Origin: Halichondria panicea
Taxonomy: Eukaryota; Porifera; Demospongiae; Suberitida; Halichondriidae
Assembly: GCF_963675165.1 (NCBI RefSeq)
Contig: NC_087378.1
Span: forward strand, 8,051,273-8,115,272
DNA length: 64,000 nt
Direction of reading: 5' to 3'
The notes below the pieces were generated by a model. It was not told the DNA's origin and searched no databases. It was given only the letters and a program-made list of their open reading frames with translations. Numbering within the stretch: position 1 is the stretch's first letter; each line of letters opens with the position of its first letter. The position numbers and the translations under genes were made by a program. Positions 47,801 through 60,591 of this stretch are shown here, one piece after another.

Positions 47801-50216
47801 TGCACAAGCTCTAGAAATCCATGCATGGATGCATATCTTGCTCCTGTACTTATCCTAAAGGATCTAGATTTCTAACATGCTGCATGCAATGTATGCATGG
47901 AGTGGCCCTTGTGGTCAAAGCCATGCTAAGGTGCAGGACAAACCAACCTGACCGCTGTAGCACAGGGCTCACAGCTGTGGCTGTAGCACAGGGCTCACAG
48001 CTGTGTGTATAGAGCGAACCAGCAGTGGTAATCCTACACCCAATGCTGTGGTGAAGCCGATTAACTTAGTGTGCACTCAAATTAGTTGTGGCTGTTGTTT
48101 GGTAAAGTTCTCTGTTGCTTAGCTATACCCACAGACAGCAAGTTGCAATCCTAACTAGATGGATATGCAAGTAGAGAGCAACTGTGCTTTTTGAGACAAG
48201 TAGTCTAACATGTCTACCACAAGCCTGTAATACATTATCAATTATCAATGGCCAGCCTTGACCTAAATTATTCCATCTTGGTCTGCTGTACACAGCCTGA
48301 TAACCATCAGTAGTACCTTGGTTAGCCCAGAGTGCCTACTACCAGCAGTCAGCTTTGTTCAGTTATGATAGTATTGTATTTTGTGTACACTGTCCTTTCC
48401 CCACCCATCCCAACCTGGCCTGCATTGTCTGCTGATATCTGATCAGATCTGATTTTGGCACACCTTATCTCGGTCTTTGTCCCAGTACAGCTGCATGGTG
48501 GCATGCCCTAGCCACCATGTGTTGTGTTTGCACCTCACTCATTCATCCTGTTGCTCTGGCCATTAGTTTTTCATCTCCCACACACTTAGTTGACTGAAGT
48601 TGTTGTTCTGAACACTTGCCAAATGTTGAGTGCTTTCAAGTGTCTAAATACGTTCGTCAATCACTACTATAATAATTATGTGTTTGATTCTTATGGAGGT
48701 ACTTTAGACTCAGATCTTCCTCTGGTACAAAGGCACATTGTGTGTCCAGTTGACCTATTGCCCATTTGTAGACATCTGTCTGCTAGCTACCACAAATCTC
48801 ATTAGTGGGACAAGCTAAGCCACTAAATTATTAAAGAGTCAAGTATTTATTGTACAGGTATATACCAGTTGCTGTGGTGATGGTACTGCATCAGGTATCA
48901 AGAGCTGTAGCAGCCTGTTAAAGTATGCAGTTACGTGCTCCACTGTGAATGTTAACTCAATTTATCTGTGTAGGGGGTGATGATTTTGTCTATGTAAATG
49001 TCAGCCCCCCCCCCCCCCTAGTTACCACATGTAACATGTCATGCACATGTATGCTGTCATGTTGTTGTTCCAATAATTACCATAATTTTCCGAGGCCCAT
49101 AATTAAATGCTATATACCCTTTATGGAGTAACAAAGTTTTGGTTTCCTCCGTAGAAATTGTATTTTACACAAAAAATATAAACAAGATGACGTTGCGGTA
49201 GCTAGAGAATTTAAATATCCTTTTAAAGTGAAGTATGCTATGCAGACAATGCTACTTGTATGTCTGCTGTCATTCTCTCTTGTTATACTTGTTTGCTTCC
49301 ACTTAATAAACACATTCTACACTGGGTTTAAGGGATAATTGATTTACCATCTTTTGTTTATCGCTATTCGAATCTCATGATAATGAAACTGTTTACCTAT
49401 GCCTAAGGGCATTTCCTACAAGTACACATGTCTAGTACATGTTGTTTGTGTATGCATGTGCTTGCCTGTATTTTGTCTGTGCAGCAAATGTGGTGACATT
49501 TTGTGCCAATATTTTCAAACCTCTGCTATTTATCAGGCTAGCACACTGCACACACTGCACACACGCTAAGTGTTTCTCTGTTGCCATGGTTTAGAGTTGC
49601 ATTGGTTTTTGTGGCATGCAATAGCAGCTGCAATATTGGTTGCTGAACAAGCTAATTTGGCATGATAATTATTTACTCTTTGTCAAATACGCTATCTGTT
49701 AATTAGCTTGAGGCTGTGGTTTGCTATTTGGTAGTTTGGAATTTTGACCCTCTTCCAAGTTTCCCCTTTAGAGCTCCATCCTGCTCTCTATTCAAGCCCC
49801 CATTAAGAGCATCTCAATAGCACACCTGTCCATAACATGCAGGCGCCTTTAGTTGAGGACAGTGTTGACTATACAGCTGCTTTTAAGGGGGATACAGGGT
49901 GGGAGAGTATGCCCTATACCATATGTGTGCAGCTGACTCTATATATTCTCAGCATTGTGTGGCATGTGAGCTTTCTTTGAAGCCACTACCACTTTGTTTG
50001 ACAGCTTTGTTGGGGTCAATAGACTCCAATTAGCGCTCTGGTAATCATGCTAATATTTACCAATCTTATTAGAGGCGATTATTAGATAAATGGTGTGTGA
50101 CAAATTACTACTTATACTGGTGTATTATTTTGTTAATGCAGAGAAGATCATGCACTGCTGCCCTAAATAAGACACTCTGAGAAAAGGCCATAAACGAGAA
50201 GCCAAACTGACGGACA

Positions 50217-53200
50217 ATGGAGAACCTTGTGAACTTGTGCCTGGGGCCATTTGTGTCGAGTGTGGAATGCTCTTCCGTGTCTGTGGATGGACACTCAGCT
50301 GCTAACCTGACATCAATGGACCCCAATGCCCACAGTAGGGGGTTTAGAGTTGAACATTTCATTCGCCCCCCAGTGTCCATTCTAATTGACTTCAATTGGC
50401 CTGTTCATATTGCTAGCATCCTGATTAAGCCCGGCCTCGAGGCTGATGCAGAGATGCGAGTAGCGGTGGATGGGTGCCACTTATCAGATATTGACTCTTA
50501 TCAGTACAACTTGCATTATGGTCTCATTGCCAAGGGAACTCATGTGCTTCTACACCTCAAGAATAAGTCTTTTGACAGGAAATGGGACAAGAAGATTGAG
50601 GTTTCAAGAGATGTGGTTGCCTTGGTAAAAGGGAGCCATGTAAGTGAAATCGAACAGTTCAAGGTCTCAGAGCAGCCTTTGAAGCACATCAACATTGCAT
50701 CCAAATTAAAGCAGCTTCGGTTCACTGTCACTAGGTTGTCAGGGGTCAAGCCGCTGGTTCTTAACTGGATTGAGGTGTGGGGAACATTAAGTGGAAGTTG
50801 CAATTATGCACTAGACTTAGACGAATTTAAGACAGCTGTAGAAAGCCTTGAGTTGCGTACCCGCTCTATTCAACCCAGAATCAGTCTGTACTCTCACCAC
50901 AACCTCCGCCCACTCAACCAGACTGAATGTGCAGGATCTACTAGTCGTGTTGAGACTAGAGACGGGAGCATACACAACTGCAGTGGGTACAGTACACTCA
51001 GATCACGTTCCAGTGGCACACACTTAATACCTAATTCCTTGAATATTGGGTCCACGAAGCCTGCCTGCAATGATGCACCTGCTGGGGTTTGCAGTAGTTC
51101 CGGGCTGAAACGGGAAGTTTCTCTCCCTGAAGCAAGTTACCACCACCCCAACACAAAGAGGCAAAGAATGGAGGAAGATGGGATTACTGTGGATTCAACC
51201 ACCCCATCAAGCCATACGATCAGACAACAAACTCTTGAAATGAATGTGACTATCGTAAACAATACCAATTCTATCCAATTACCTGGAAATCACTCCGGAA
51301 ATTCCAACTCGTTTGCGAATATTCCCCTCAAGCTCCTTGATTCGCTCACGTACGAGGTGATGCTGATACCAATGTCTCTGCCCTCGGGGCATTTTGTGGA
51401 TCGAAGCACTGTCGATAAACTAGCAAATAACGATGCAATATACGGACGTGCACCAACTGATCCGTTTACTGGTAAATAAAATGTGTCTATGATGAAATTA
51501 GTTGGTATATAGTTTTAGTTTTGAATAAATTCCCCTTTCACTTTACTAGTTGATGATGTAATGTTCATGTGTACTTGACTAGTGCTAGTTGAAGAATTCA
51601 CGTCTGTGTTGGTCCTTCCAGTATTATAGTCACAACAAACTGAGTAAGGAGAGGCCCTAACACAATTTAACAACTCTGCTCACTTAATTACCCATAACAG
51701 TGCACAAAGGAGTACCTGTTGCCTGCACAACTGCATGTGTGCGTTTTAATAAACATCCAATGTAATAGACATCAAATGTTTTGTTGTTGCTAAGCAATAT
51801 ATCTCCGTATTAAATTTGTCTACCGCCCCCCAAGTCTTTGCATGTACATGTACATTGGCTTTTTTGGTGTTCTTATTCAAAGTAACCACATCTCTATAAT
51901 TATAAAGGTAATTTCCTCAAATGATATAAATTATTTAAGCAGACACCTAATCTCCTTGTGCAGTTGCTCTGGTTGCCCTGAGTGTTATGATTATTGGTAA
52001 GCATCCTTCAAGTGCACGCTATGAAAGGCTGCTTGCATCACTCCTACAGTTTCTTTATAGCTAAAGTTCATGCAGAAGTTGTATTGTATACTACTTGGTT
52101 TTCTGCCCTGAAGCTCTTGCATTTGTGTGGCTAAAAATGCTCCAAAAGAGTAGGTGGTGTTCTGTTAAGCATGAAATTGCTATTGGAATGTATAATTATA
52201 TAATAATACTATAGTTGTTTCTTTTGTTCATTCTGCAGGTGTTGCTTTTACCGAGTATAGTAAACCACAGTTTTGCCCGGAATTGAAGCTTGAGATTGAT
52301 GAGTTCTTAACTGCAAGTAGTGGGCCTGAGAGCAGTGGGCTGCATTCGGACTGCACCCTACCCCCCGCAGTACCACCAAGCAGAACTGTGGGAGCTGCTG
52401 GGGACATTTCAAGACACCTAACAAGAAAGGAAATAATTTCCTGTAAGCTTTATGAAATGAGATTATTTATGCAAGAATGGAAGGTTTTTATACTGCCTCT
52501 TTTATGTAATATCCTTTGCAAGTTCCAGGCCAATATTAATGAGCTCAATATAATGAGCTGCATGGTGTGAGTGGTAGAAACAGCTGCTTAGGAATAAGTG
52601 GCTCTAGTGGCCAAACCATAACCAATCTTCCCATGAATGGCTTCCTTTGAGCCTATCAGCCCATCTGGCACTGTTGGTATACAATGTGACCATAGAGACA
52701 GGTGTACTGATTCAGTACTTCAACTGTTTACTATACGCTTAAGTGCTGCTGTTGTATATGGTCCAATTAGGCTGCTCAGGATATATAGTTGTGTGCAGTG
52801 TGGGAATCGAGCAGAGATGTCGATCTTTATGTCAGGTGTCAAATGTCATAGAAGAATTACATCAAATAATTGTAATGATTCGTTTCAGCAGATCAGCAGC
52901 GAGTTACGATGTAATTGTGTAAATACAACTCGGGTAGAAGCTGGTGATCTGCTTGAACACAATTAATCGACTGGACTTGTGAGAAAACTGTATAATTGAT
53001 AGAGTGCACAGTTTGTAGTTTAGAAGGTCAAAGTGCGTGCGTGTGTTCATGCTCACTTTGCCGGCTTCTCTCTGTATTTCTCAGCTAATATTTCAGTGTA
53101 GCATTTATTGGCAAACAAACCACATTCTGTCGTTGTTAGGTCTTCAGTCGGTTGAGCCAGCACACTGATCTCATATTCAAGTTTAAGCATGTGATAATGT

Positions 53201-54263
53201 GTCTTTATTAGTTTAGATTAGTCTGGAAGCATACCCAATGATTGCACTCCTGAAACAGAATGATGGCGGCTGACAGATTGGTGCCAATAGTGTGTGACCA
53301 ATGTATAATACTTGTGTCTCCAACCACTCTCCGTGTTGTGGTGTGTCCATACCATGATGGTTATGTTGTGTATAATTAACGGACTGTGTGCATGGTTCTG
53401 TACCCATGACAACAGGCCCTCGTGCCTACAGTATGTCTCCAAACATTATGTAATGTCTTCATCATTAATCATGAGTGGCTGTGTTGTAACAGTGCATCAC
53501 TTGCTACCTCACTGTACTGATGAACCTATTTGATATTCACCTAGGAGATTATTCTGTATTGCTACTCTCTAGGGGATTAAACACGTGTATAGTGGTTTGC
53601 AAGTACGGAAGTTCTTTACAGCTGATTTAGGTGTATGATTTCAAGTAATGATATTCATTGTATGTGTATGTAATGAATATGTATATATCACTGTTGTACG
53701 TACAAGTACCGATAAGTGTCCCCGGATGAAAATGTGGGTTTTGGCTGAACGGTTTTAGTGCATTTAAAACAATTATTATTATTTGAGGGTATACACTGCA
53801 ATCGTTTGTAGGGCTTTTATTTTGCTAGTTTCACCTGTCTGTACTTACACTACACACTGGCAGGCTGCATAGTCGAGAATGGGTTATAATAATTATTAGC
53901 TGCTCCCGATGTAAAATTGTGACTGAGTAGCTTGTGGTCAAATAATTACTTCCATTGTCCATTAGCATTACTTAAAATTTGTATTCTTCACTTATCCGTT
54001 TGTGGTTAATTATGATTCTGTCATTCACCACAGGCAGACCAAATGAAAGAGCTCATCCTGTGTCAGAGGTCATGGCTTCCTCTGATTGTCCGACGGTTTC
54101 TCCGGGAGGTCCCCGTCAACAAAGCAGCTCCTCTGACCAGAGAGGATGTGAGGACTATTCTCATGGGGGAAAGAGAAACAGGGGTGTAGAGAAAGATGGA
54201 TCATTCGAGACTGAAATAAGTGGTAGTTTAGATGAAGCACTTGAGAAGCTTTTTAACAACTGA
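50217..54263 (+). CDS. UBOX5: RNF37 / UBOX5 U-box E3 ubiquitin ligase
   Basis: Exons 50217-51471, 52239-52442, 54034-54263; 562 aa, phases fit. An acceptor at 50120-50141 (TTTGTTAATGCAG) shows a 5' UTR intron. The N-terminal half matches RNF37: VNLCLGPFVSSVECSSVSVDG, HSRGFRVEHFIRPPVSILID and LNWIEVWGTLSGSC. The U-box at about 385-450 has LLDSLTYEVMLIPMSLPSG, DRSTVDKLANNDAIYGRAPT and DPFTGVAFTEYSKPQF. U-boxes bind E2 without zinc; RNF37 works with UBE2D enzymes and p97. The sequence ends GSLDEALEKLFNN-stop, whereas vertebrate RNF37 continues to a C-terminal RING-like domain. Between the N-terminal and U-box parts is a low-complexity Ser/Thr/Asn linker with KRQR. Confidence 0.88.
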
Positions 54264-54360
54264 TGATGTGTATTTTTTGATCATAATTTTTAATGTCTGC
54301 TATTAATTTGGCATGCTCTTATCCATACTTTAATGTGGTAAGCTCTATTATCCAAACTAG

Positions 54361-54499
54361 GGCCAAATGATGAGAATGTTGAGACTGCTCTTTTGGCTTG
54401 GGACACTTTATGCATAATTGAGGACAAGTTTAAAGCGCAGGAATACAATCTAATTATCACCAGAGCTCTTTGTGAACTAAGGAAACAATTAGCTAGTGG
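54361..54499 (+). other. Possible orphan coding exon
   Basis: The stretch after CCAAACTAG is open and reads PNDENVETALLAWDTLCIIE, then DKFKAQEYNLI and a basic helix CELRKQLASG. It is followed by a donor-like GG-GTAATT and an in-frame TAA. It looks helical and protein-like but has no ATG and no recognised family. It starts only about 100 bp after the RNF37 stop. It could be an alternative 3' exon or chance. Confidence 0.25.
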
Positions 54500-54503
54500 G
54501 TAA

Positions 54504-57500
54504 TTCAATCTTCTAAGAATCTCAAATTGCATGTTCTTGTAAATACGTATGAGCAGGACTGAAGTACGTTGTGTGGTAGCCCTTGTGGTTCCGTTGGCCG
54601 CATGTTGTGTGCAGCTGGTCAGTTGTGAGTGCTGTAACTACCACCGCCCTTATCGAATTCCAACCACATTTATTATTGTTGCCACTTAGTAATTAGCTCA
54701 TAAATCAGTTCACATATCTCACTTTAACCAAGTTGTCATGCATGTGCTAATAATTGTGACATAGTTTGTATAGGCATGATGTATCTATGCATGCATGGAC
54801 CTAGCACACAAACAAAATAAGCTAGCCTCATAGTCATTATTTTGATCCTATAACTGGAACCAAAGAGAGTATATATGTATGTGGCATGGCATGCACTGTC
54901 AAGCTGTTGCTTGGTGGAGATTGAAGACGTCTTCCATCCACCCACACACACCCCCAATGGCTGCATAATAGGAACACAAGGGGAAATTGCTCCAATAAAT
55001 ACACCCACCACAGTAACACACCCAGCCATAGCTATACTCACAAAACCATATATGGAGACAATTATTGGTACGTACATCCTTTACATATATAGCTACAAAA
55101 ACATTTACACTGCAAATATGTTATTTACACCGACACTTATAGCTAAGCTATTTCAATCCTTTTCGTCCATAGTTATTTGATCAATGCAATACAGATTATG
55201 TAGCACGAACACATTGTGTCAAACAGTGCGCCTGTTAGTTACACACAAGGCTTGTTGTGATGTGGTCTTGTGTGCATTATTAGCATGGCCGCGTCATTCA
55301 GAGTTGGTAACAAGACACTAACAAGCATTTACCAGCGAGTGGGACAATAATACCATAAGAGTGGCTCTTTGTTGATGCTTTGCATGCATGAAAGGAATCA
55401 ATCTATAGAGTTTACTGCAGGGTCAAAGGTTTAGGGTGGGGTATCATAAAATCGAAGATAACCTGATTAATCTAGGCTAGAACACTTAATTAGTTTGTGA
55501 ATTCACATTGGCCTGGAATTTGGCCTGTGCAGTAAGTAATGGCACCTCTGGATTAGCCTAAACAGAGCCACATACACAAGTACCACCAGTGACTTTAGTT
55601 ATTAAATGTCTGTACTTGCACCAATTAGCAGCTCTATACTAATATTTCTAATAGTCTCATTTTCACCCTTTTAGACAAATGGGTGTCACTGAATGTCAAT
55701 TTCTATAGAGCCAAAGTTTATTCACACCTTCCCTAAGTAAATACCTACGCATCAAGACCTAATGGGTGATTATCAACTGCTAAACGATACCTTTTTTCGG
55801 AGGCTTCAGAGTTTAACACAGTGCAGTTTTTCCAACAGGCAGCCATTGCAATATAGTAACAAATACCTAACAAATGCTAGTAAAATGAGAGACGGACGGC
55901 TTTTTTCTTGTTTGTTTACAATAGTTCAAGGATTTCACCTTGTGCACATGTTAAAACAAAGCCTCAGGGCACCTACAAGTGAAAATGCATACACTTATTG
56001 GGCAGCTGCACAACTGCATTGCTTGCAAAATTAATCATGCACATACGTTAAGTGCATGCATGGCAGTTGTGATTATTTTTGTATTACAGTACTGTTTGAT
56101 TTTTCATAATCCTTCTCAGCAACTTAATTTTATGCAGATTAAAAGACAGGCAGTGGTTTCAGTGGAGTACGCTAAGAAGTATGTCACACAATTTTGAGAC
56201 AAAAGCTGTGATGTACAAGTCATGCAGTCTAGTAAGTGCATGCATAAATGTTAAATTGCTCCTCTTATTGTTAAAGCTGCAGCCATACATTTGCTAGGCC
56301 ACAGAGTTGCTAGTGGTGGGATAACCAGATTAGCTGTGGCTTGTTGAGATAAGTATGGTGCTGGGTAACACACACTCGGACAGGTGCTAAGATGTGCACA
56401 CTGATTGACGGGTTTTGCAGAAACCACTAGACCCCTGGCTGGAATCAAGGCCGCTGACTTCAACCAATTGCAACCATCATTGCAACCATCATTAATTAGT
56501 TTGTATCCGTCAGTAGGAACTGTAAATGCTTTCAATCAATCTACAAAGCATAGCACTTACATGACTATTGAATTGCGGCTGTAACCTCTAATTTGAAGAT
56601 GGTAAATATCATGTTATTAGACTCGGGACTATATAAGGCTTTGAGGTCGCTTTGTTTAGGTGCGAGGGACTATAGCATGCTCTAATAGAATAGTTGATGC
56701 TGAAATTTGTTGCTGGGGGGTATACGATAACACACACAACTCAATTCAGGGCCCACTTCAAACAAACCACAAGCACAGGTAATAAGAGCTGGTGGGAAGA
56801 AGGAAGGAAATGCAAGCACAATCATCCCATAGGTCATCTGGGAACCGACTATACTGAAACTTCACCGCACAATTATACAAATTGGTGTCCTAGCTGCATC
56901 TGGCTTCATGCATACGTTCTTGGTACATTACTAGTGCATTTCCAAGGGTTGTTCTTAGAATCTGCAGCACACAGGCATACAACGCTATAGGAGCATGCTA
57001 TAGGACACCATAGTAAGTGTGGCCATGCACATAATTATACTACAGAAATGTTGTTGTCATGGAAAGGAGAATACGTAAAACACAGCATTTAAATTTACAG
57101 TGAACATTAATAAGTTGTTTAGACATACAGAGTGAGTCTGGTACACAACATGGCCATTATGTAGCCATACATTGGACAGACTTACAAGATAAAGTGCAGG
57201 CCAATATTTTGACTAACCATTACATTCACATGGAAATGACTAACACTTTGAAAAATCAGCAGTAATTGTTAACTGCAGATCAAGTTTGTGTAACTCTCCT
57301 CACGAACTATAGTGTTTACACTTGACTTAGAGGGTGTGCACAATCATAATAATAATTATATCAATAGTTTGTTTGTGCATTTTACCACCTAAATGCTTAT
57401 ACTAGGTGTGCCAGTAATTAGATCATACGTGTGGTACAACAAATACAATTGCCTTCCGGTGTTTACCTACCACCCAGCACTCAAAGCTGTTAGGTAACCC

Positions 57501-58374
57501 CCTGCATAGCTATACCTATGTGGGGGGCCGTTCTGTGTCAGGCAATAATAAATTGCACGTTAATAATTGCATAATTTTATAGCAAATAGTTTATTGCTAA
57601 AGTCAGAAAAAGGATAGTCAGTAGGAAGAGACAGGTGCTGCATAAGAGGCTATGGGAATGTGTCTAATATGCATGGTCACATTATGCATGCATGCATATG
57701 CTGGTACAACCATCAGGCATAATAAAAATTAATGCGTAAAAAGCCACACAACAACACAAACATTGTCTGCATGATAGATATGAGTATTCATTGCTTACCA
57801 AGTACATGAGGTTTATGAGTGTTCGTTTTGAGCTTGGATGGCTTGCATTGCAACTCCAAGGATTCTCAACTCAACAGTTTGTTTCCACTTGTAGGCATGA
57901 ATAAAATAATAACACCACATGTTCAATCAACCATAATTATACAATATTGCGTGTGTGTATTGAAATACGTTCAGTGGTAATGGGCTTAAAATGCAGCAAT
58001 GGCTTTTGGCATGAATAGTTTACCATTACTCCATTACCTTTGTGACCTTGGAGGCAGGAAATGAGAGCCTAGTAGGTACACGTGGCTGGTGGGTTAGCTG
58101 AGTAGGTTGCTAGGAAGCCTGGTAGGTGCAATTGCACTTCAAAGAGTTCCCCCAAGAGTACTTGAAGAGATAACCTGCAGATAAAATCGTTCAGTCTTGC
58201 AGTTTGTCTGATAAGAGCAAAACCTACAGTTGCAAAAAATTGTCTGTGTAGCTCTCCTGCAAAACGGCAAGTAATCACAACTCAAATTGAGACTGGATTC
58301 TTGCAGCTTGGAAGACTAACTAGAAGCCAAAAGCAACCTTACAACAGTGTACTCAACAAGCTACCTGTGCGAAA
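54504..58374. other. Intergenic region upstream of the first Glass-like gene
   Basis: 3.9 kb without a recognisable gene. Short open frames (55762-56034, 56694-56990, minus 56251-56535, minus 54736-55077) lack motifs. AT-rich with TGCATGCA runs; it probably contains the promoter and enhancers of the zinc-finger gene. Confidence 0.5.
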
Positions 58375-59843
58375 ATGACGACAAGTCTTCTGAAGCAACC
58401 TGTTGCATATATGACTGCTGATGGTCCCGGTGTGATGTCCAACTACATGGGATTCTCATCAGCCCCACTGCTCGGTCATCATCCATACAGAAACCGTCAC
58501 GGTGAACCTATGTCTCCCTTCTTTGTGCCTGCCAGCTCATCCTACACTATCCCAGAGTTCTACCCTGCACATTACGGAAACATACCCTTCACAGATTCAA
58601 AGTGAGCAAGCTATATAAGTGTACAATCTTTAGCTAGCTAGCTGCGCATGCTGCATGCATTGCATGCTGCAGAAACTGTGCAGAATCCATTTTCTTGCAT
58701 GCACGTGGCTTACAAAGCCCCCGATCTCAGGACGGGGTCTCATTTCAGTTAAAGATTTTAGCACAAAAATGGCCTCAGTAGCTAGCGATATCGTTGAAAA
58801 AGTCAAGGAATTGGCCGAGTTCTCTACTGTATTAACTTTCCCATGTCTCTTTGTGCCGTAAGTAATGGTTTTGTAGCTTTTCTACAATCAATTTGGTTTT
58901 GATCTGGCTTCTTTGGTGATATTCATTGCCTAGCTCCATAAGAATGAATACCTACCTTAGTTTGTGCTATGAATATGAACTTGATTTATGTTCCTCTTTT
59001 CTTCCCCACAGACCTATTGTCCCTGAGCAGCAAGAAATCGCTGTGAATGCTCTCTTGGCCCTGAATCCTAAATCAACAGGCTCTAATCACACCTCACCAC
59101 CACATAGTGGGAACTGCACCCCGACAACCATGGCTACCACCGGCTTTAGCGTCGACTCGCCTCCCGATCTCATCTCTGCCCTTCGTATGAGTGCCGGTGC
59201 CTACACTCCCGGTGAAGCTATCACTGGATTCGAGGTCCCACGCTCGGCCAGTCTTTGCCTCCACGAGCAGCACCCCTATTCTGCCGACGTCAAGCCGATT
59301 ATTCACGGCTACTGCAGTGGCGGTGGATCTTCCAATGGGACTCCCCTCACGAGCCCAATCAGTGCCCATTGCGATCGCTCCCCGAATGGAATGAAGCTGA
59401 AGACCAAGTCCATGCACAAAACTGGCAACAACATCTGCCAAATCTGCGGTAAAAGTTACGCGCGACCTTCGACTCTGAAGACGCACATGAGGACCCACTC
59501 GGGTGAGAAACCATACAAGTGTGAGGTCTGCTCGAAGGCTTTCACTCAAGCAGCCAATCTAACAGCCCATCTACGCACTCACAGCGGAGAAAAGCCGTTC
59601 AGTTGCCCAATTTGCCAAAAGAGGTTCTCCCAAAGCTCATCGGTGACTACCCACCTTCGCACCCACTCTGGAGAAAGACCGTACCGCTGTGACTACTGCG
59701 GCAAGGCTTTCGCTGACACTTCGACTCTCACCAAACACAAGAGGATACACAGCGGCGAAAAACCATATCGTTGCAAGATCTGTAATCTAGGATTTTCTCA
59801 ATCAGGTAATCTCCATCGACACATGAAAACACACAATAACTGA
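58375..59843 (+). CDS. Glass-like C2H2 zinc-finger transcription factor A
   Basis: Exons 58375-58601 and 59012-59843; 352 aa. The N-terminal 215 residues are low-complexity (Ser, Pro, Thr, Tyr) and likely contain activation regions. Five tandem C2H2 fingers (C-x2-C-x12-H-x3-H) fill about 216-350 with HSGEKPY-type linkers. Recognition helices: [40 protein letters not shown]. Finger 1 reads [17 protein letters not shown]. This finger order matches Drosophila Glass, a photoreceptor-differentiation factor, as I remember it. It is tail-to-tail with paralogue B. The 5' UTR and promoter lie upstream; no other domain is seen. Confidence 0.88.
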
Positions 59844-60591
59844 ACTTTTCGCTAATCCTCAAACTGTCTCCCGTCGTTTTAAGATAGTAAAATTTATGCT
59901 TTTGTGTTTCTTCGTACCTTCTTTCAATCTCACAATTCCACAAGTACATTTATCACATGTTAAAACCTCCACCAAATCAATATTGTTTGCATACTCTACT
60001 ATATACATTTTTTGTACTATAATATTCAAATCATCAATCTTTTTTTGTAACATTCACCAGGTATTGGCATAGACATCTTTTCATGAAAATTGGACAAAAA
60101 TTGATTGATAATTAGATAATAGCAGCCTCGTTTGCGTCCTGAAATCGAGGCAACAAATGTCTTACGTTGACAAAAATAGGTGTGGAATGTTTAGGATTAC
60201 TTCTAGGTTTGGCGACCATAGCCTGATTATGTTAGCCAACTAGTATAACGATCCGACCCAGTTAACACTAGTACAGTGTTGAGCGCATGCGCAGTGTACG
60301 TGTATACAAATAACAATGCTGCAAATAATGCATAACTTATAGTCATGTATCACATGGATGAATTTGAGGTACCTGTACATACTTATGATGAATTCTGATC
60401 AGAAAAATATGCTATCTACTGAATGCTGTGAATGTGTACAAAAAATGATGAGTATGTCTAATAAGTGTGAGGAAGAACGAAAAACATTGGTGGAAGTGAC
60501 TTAGGAACATACTTAACTGTCCAATTGACATGAACGGGCTATGATAAACATTCAACTGATACATGCCTTCAGTGATGAGTGATTAGTACAG
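59844..60591. other. Convergent 3' gap between the two Glass-like genes
   Basis: 748 bp, AT-rich, containing both 3' UTRs. No gene is recognised. Confidence 0.6.

Larger units (their letters stand above)
42345..50140. other. Gene-poor 7.8-kb interval
   Basis: I see no convincing coding region. It holds palindromic and tandem repeats, an interspersed repeat (44265-44560), a GT tract (44677-44705), poly-C at 49006-49018 and a possible X-box. Open frames at 45445-45774, 46093-46359, 48590-48805 and elsewhere lack known motifs and splice context. Because RNF37 has a 5' UTR acceptor at 50141, part may be its first intron. Confidence 0.5.

Noticed and set aside
52637-52966. 109-codon cysteine-containing frame in RNF37 intron 2, considered as the missing RING
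   Set aside because: Cysteine spacing does not fit a RING and it is not in phase with flanking exons.
56251-56535. 94-codon minus-strand frame
   Set aside because: No homology recognised, no promoter or splice context; probably chance.
59094-59549. 151-codon frame on the minus strand
   Set aside because: It lies antisense to the finger and Ser-rich codons of Glass-like gene A and has no motif of its own.
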